Assembly: GCA_964519585.1 (NCBI GenBank)
Contig: CAZFIO010000006.1
Coordinates: 1 to 31,941, forward strand
From: CAZFIO01 sp964519585
GTDB lineage: Bacteria > Bacillota > Clostridia > Tissierellales > Tissierellaceae
Reading direction: 5' to 3'
Length of the DNA: 31,941 nucleotides
Positions 29,474 to 31,941 of this stretch are shown piece by piece. How positions within the stretch are numbered: position 1 is the stretch's first letter; every line of letters begins with the position of its first letter. The position numbers and the translations under genes are program-made. The notes under the pieces are model-generated. The model worked only from the letters and a program-made list of their open reading frames with translations. It was not told where the DNA came from and made no database searches.

Positions 29474-30438
29474 TGGATACGGTATATTATTTAATTCAAA
29501 ACACGCTTCCTGTTGCAATTCCACTCTTACTTGTAGCTCTAGGTGGAATGTTTAGTGAAATTTCAGGTGTTATAAATATAGCCCTTGAGGGGATTATGTT
29601 ATTTGGAGGATTTTTTGGTGTCTTATTTGTATTCTTTGTTCAAAAATCTGGAATGAATCCCCAAACCATCCTTTTGCTAGCCATGGTAGTGGCAGCTCTG
29701 GCGGGTATAGTATATTCTCTCTTACTATCCTTTGCTGCAGTAACCATGCATGCAGATCAAGTTATTACAGGAACTGCCCTAAACATGCTTATACCGGCGG
29801 CCATACTACTATTTGCAAAGATGTTTTTTGGTAGTGATGGAATTACAACCAACATAAACTTTTATATCAGGGAGGTAGCTGTATTTTCTAGTATCCCTGT
29901 TATTGGGACTATGTTTTTCAAGAGGACCTATATTACTGTCTATATAGGCTTGTTACTTCTAATAGTTGGGATCATAATTTACTATAAAACTAGATTTGGA
30001 CTAAGGCTTAGGGCCTGTGGTGAGCACCCTCATGCAGCGGATTCAGTAGGTATAAATGTTTTTAAAATGCGTTATTTAGGGGTAGCTATATCTGGTTTTC
30101 TAGGGGGAATAGGTGGATTTTTCTATTCTGTAGGTGTAACAGACGGAAATGTAAATGGTCATACAGGAGTAGCAGGATTTGGGTTCCTAGCCCTGGCAGT
30201 AATGATATTTGGCCAGTGGGAGCCTATAAGGATATTTTTGGGTGCACTCTTCTTTGCCTTCCTTAGAACACTAGCCTACTCAATACCCTTAATTCCATTT
30301 TTAGACAACTTAGGAATTAATCAGACATATTATAGGATGATGCCCTATCTAGCAACCATGGTGGTACTGGCTTTCACCTCTAAAAAGTCACGGGCACCCA
30401 AGGCAGAGGGAATACCCTATGACAAATCACAAAGATAA
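29473..30438 (+). CDS. ABC transporter permease, nucleoside/simple-sugar type (second)
   Basis: A 321-residue permease of the YufQ/NupQ type. Motifs are MFSEISGVINIALEGIMLFGGFFGV, the ADQVITGTALNML segment, and the ATPase-contact loop LRLRACGEHPHAADSVGINVFKMRYLGVAISGFLGGIGGFFYS. It has eight or nine hydrophobic segments. It pairs with the preceding permease to form the heterodimeric channel of the importer. It starts at ATG 29473, overlapping the previous stop. A strong terminator overlaps its 3' end at 30437. Confidence 0.92.
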   Translation: MDTVYYLIQNTLPVAIPLLLVALGGMFSEISGVINIALEGIMLFGGFFGVLFVFFVQKSGMNPQTILLLAMVVAALAGIVYSLLLSFAAVTMHADQVITGTALNMLIPAAILLFAKMFFGSDGITTNINFYIREVAVFSSIPVIGTMFFKRTYITVYIGLLLLIVGIIIYYKTRFGLRLRACGEHPHAADSVGINVFKMRYLGVAISGFLGGIGGFFYSVGVTDGNVNGHTGVAGFGFLALAVMIFGQWEPIRIFLGALFFAFLRTLAYSIPLIPFLDNLGINQTYYRMMPYLATMVVLAFTSKKSRAPKAEGIPYDKSQR

Positions 30439-30468
30439 CTGCGATAGGATGTCGCAGTTTGTTTTTTT
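30437..30468 (+). terminator. Intrinsic terminator of the importer operon
   Basis: AACTGCGA / TCGCAGTT 8-bp stem with 7-nt loop, followed by TGTTTTTTT. It begins at the stop codon of the last permease gene. Confidence 0.9.
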
Positions 30469-30471
30469 GTG

Positions 30472-30480
30472 TGATATAAT
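30472..30480 (+). promoter_or_regulatory. Possible extended -10 promoter upstream of rpoN
   Basis: TGATATAAT without a clear -35. It would start a leader of about 380 nt through both flanking arrays and the core. It resembles the sequence at 12014-12022. Confidence 0.35.
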
Positions 30481-30487
30481 GGAGAAG

Positions 30488-30564
30488 AACAATAGCTGAA
30501 CATTAGATGAACAATAGCCAAGCGGTAGTCAAGCTATAGACAAGCTATAGTCAAACAATTGTAG
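30488..30564 (+). repeat. 11-nt repeat array, 7 units (77 bp)
   Basis: Units are AACAATAGCTG, AACATTAGATG, AACAATAGCCA, AGCGGTAGTCA, AGCTATAGACA, AGCTATAGTCA, AACAATTGTAG, in stop-side orientation, 20 nt after the importer terminator. Confidence 0.9.
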
Positions 30565-30617
30565 AAGCAAAAACAAAAATATTGGAGATGATCTAGGTGA
30601 CCTTCATAAATCAAGGA

Positions 30618-30735
30618 TTGTAGTGGTGGACGACCCTGTCCACAAAAGACACTAGATTATTTCTCTGTCATCCAGAGGAGTAGGGCGACGAAGGATCTTA
30701 GATTTCTAGAGAAAAACTTTGGGACCAAGATTTCC
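30618..30735 (+). repeat. Repeat core upstream of rpoN
   Basis: 30618-30643 is the TGTAGTGGTGGACG...CTGTCCAC hairpin module. 30667-30735 resembles the 6520-6594 element (CTGTCATCCAGAGG, AAGGATCTTAG, ACCAAGATT), with extra bases in the GAAGCG part. From 30736 to 30773 nothing is recognisable. Confidence 0.7.
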
Positions 30736-30773
30736 ACAAAGGGTCAGCCTTGCGTTAAGGCATGGAATTATAG

Positions 30774-30850
30774 AGCAAATCGTGAACTACAGTTAAACAA
30801 TCGTTTGACTATTGTTAGACAACTGTTAGACTATTGTTTGACAATCATTA
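30774..30850 (+). repeat. 11-nt repeat array, 7 units (77 bp, first unit degenerate), ending before rpoN
   Basis: A degenerate AGCAAATCGTG is followed by AACTACAGTTA, AACAATCGTTT, GACTATTGTTA, GACAACTGTTA, GACTATTGTTT, GACAATCATTA. It is followed by ATAGGGGATG and the rpoN ATG after 16 nt. Confidence 0.87.
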
Positions 30851-30866
30851 ATAGGGGATGTGAAAA

Positions 30867-31941
30867 ATGAAGCTTGGATTTAATCTAAAATTAGAACAGA
30901 CACAAAAGTTAATAATAACCCAGGAACTTAGGCAGGCTATTGAGTTGCTTCAATACAATAGCTTAGAGCTAAATGACTTCCTTAAGAAAGAAATCCAAGA
31001 AAATCCATTACTTGAACTGGATGGAAATCTAGAAAAGGTTGATAAAATTCAGGAGACTGAGATGGATAAAGAAATTGATTGGAAAGAGTTTATAAATAAG
31101 TATGATGATATAAGTTATAGGCCACAGGTAGATAAAGACCAGGAAGAATCAAGCCTAGAAGCCTATGTTTCATATATGCCTTCCTTAAAAGAATATTTAA
31201 TAGAACAATTTAATTTAGTTAACCTAGGAAAAGAAGAATATAGAATAGGCCAATATATTATAGAATCTATAGATAGAAATGGTTATTTGCAAAGCAAGCT
31301 AGAGGAGATTGCTGAGGAGTTTAATATAGGAATTGAAATAGTTGAGGAAGTGCTTAAAACAATCCAGAGTTTTGAACCCCTAGGGGTAGGGGCTAGGGAT
31401 TTAAAAGAATGCCTTTTGATACAAATAAGAGAAGATCAAAGTCGTCATCCACAAGCGGAGAAGATAATAAGCTTATATCTGGAAGATTTAGGTTCAAATA
31501 AGATGGTAAAGATATCTAAGGAGCTGGGAATAGAAATTTCTCAGGTTCAAAAAGCATGTGATTATATAAAAACATTGGAACCTAAGCCTGGAAGGGCATT
31601 TTCTGATGGAAACCTACAGGATGTAAGATATATCCATCCTGATGCAAGTATTGATTTTATAGATGGAGAGCTTCTAATAAATATAAATGATTCTACTGGA
31701 CCAAGATTAAATATCAATAATTTTTACAAGGATATAATACAAAAAGATGGGGATGAAAAGGCAAAGGAATTTTTAAGTGAAAGACTAAATTCAGCTATGT
31801 GGATTATAAAAAGCATTGAGCAAAGAAGGCAAACCATATATAAGGTTATAGAATCTATAGTTAAATTTCAAATAGATTTTTTTAAAACTGGAGTCAAAGG
31901 CTTGGTGCCCTTAAACTTAAAAGATGTGGCAGAAGATATAG
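30867..31941 (+). CDS. rpoN: RNA polymerase sigma-54 factor RpoN (3' partial)
   Basis: The frame opens with ATG at 30867 after ATAGGGGATG and runs off the window end, about 358 residues of the usual 430-480. Region I is visible at residues 3-50 (FNLKLEQTQKL, TQELRQAIELLQYNSLELNDFL, IQENPLLEL). The acidic region II follows (about 50-95), then the core-binding domain with FEPLGVGARDLKECLLIQI and the LEPKPGRAF segment. The last visible part, WIIKSIEQRRQTIYKV and GLVPLNLKDVAEDI, leads into the DNA-binding region; the RpoN box lies outside the window. It directs transcription from -24/-12 promoters together with AAA+ activators. The start codon lies 16 nt after an 11-nt array. Confidence 0.94.
   Translation, partial: MKLGFNLKLEQTQKLIITQELRQAIELLQYNSLELNDFLKKEIQENPLLELDGNLEKVDKIQETEMDKEIDWKEFINKYDDISYRPQVDKDQEESSLEAYVSYMPSLKEYLIEQFNLVNLGKEEYRIGQYIIESIDRNGYLQSKLEEIAEEFNIGIEIVEEVLKTIQSFEPLGVGARDLKECLLIQIREDQSRHPQAEKIISLYLEDLGSNKMVKISKELGIEISQVQKACDYIKTLEPKPGRAFSDGNLQDVRYIHPDASIDFIDGELLININDSTGPRLNINNFYKDIIQKDGDEKAKEFLSERLNSAMWIIKSIEQRRQTIYKVIESIVKFQIDFFKTGVKGLVPLNLKDVAEDI

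Noticed and set aside
2659..30850. The 11-nt arrays as CRISPR arrays
   Set aside because: Units are 11 nt, contiguous and degenerate, with no unique spacers, and there are no cas genes.

Overview
The window reads as a piece of a low-GC, anaerobic, amino-acid-fermenting Firmicute of the Clostridia/Tissierellia type. The main evidence is a complete glycine reductase operon with two in-frame selenocysteine UGA codons, a tandem glycine riboswitch, a T-box leader, and AGGAGG-type ribosome binding sites with frequent GTG/TTG starts. Taxonomy below that level is not supported by what I can see.

Layout. 1-2633: 3' end of a ybaK-type deacylase gene, then a T-box leader and an NSS-family amino acid symporter. 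2659-4673: an unknown membrane-anchored protein and rodA. 4676-6342: an ABC ATPase/permease pair without a binding protein. 6784-8760: a MATE exporter and a cyclophilin. 8863-10773 (minus strand): a CAP-domain protein whose 5' end is made of repeat DNA, a very small thioredoxin-fold protein that appears to be a selenoprotein, and a frameshifted sortase. 10975-17476: queG, kbl, a DUF503 gene, trmL and a Na/Pi cotransporter, separated by long repeat-filled spacers. 17525-25139: glycine riboswitch, trxB, trxA, grdE, grdA, grdB, grdC, grdD. 25432-30468: a BMP-type nucleoside/simple-sugar ABC importer. 30867-31941: the 5' part of rpoN.

How the genes connect. Glycine is reduced to acetyl phosphate by GrdA/GrdB/GrdCD with electrons from TrxB/TrxA, and the riboswitch should switch this operon on when glycine is abundant. 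Kbl makes glycine plus acetyl-CoA from threonine-derived 2-amino-3-ketobutyrate. The NSS, Na/Pi and BMP transporters bring in amino acids, phosphate and nucleosides.

The most unusual feature is a family of intergenic arrays of a degenerate 11-nt unit, consensus RRCNRYNGYYN, in which the first ten positions form a symmetric pattern. Eight of the arrays span 77 bp as seven units, the last of these counting one very degenerate end unit. At seven genes the array stops 16-20 nt before the start codon, directly before the Shine-Dalgarno sequence. Other arrays begin in or just after a stop codon. Between a 'stop' array and a 'start' array lie mosaics of other short palindromic repeats. I see no transposase, and I do not recognise this family. 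The second notable feature is the candidate selenoprotein at 9627-9869, with a UGA at codon 11 and a SECIS-like hairpin. Its start is supported by the same array-to-start spacing.
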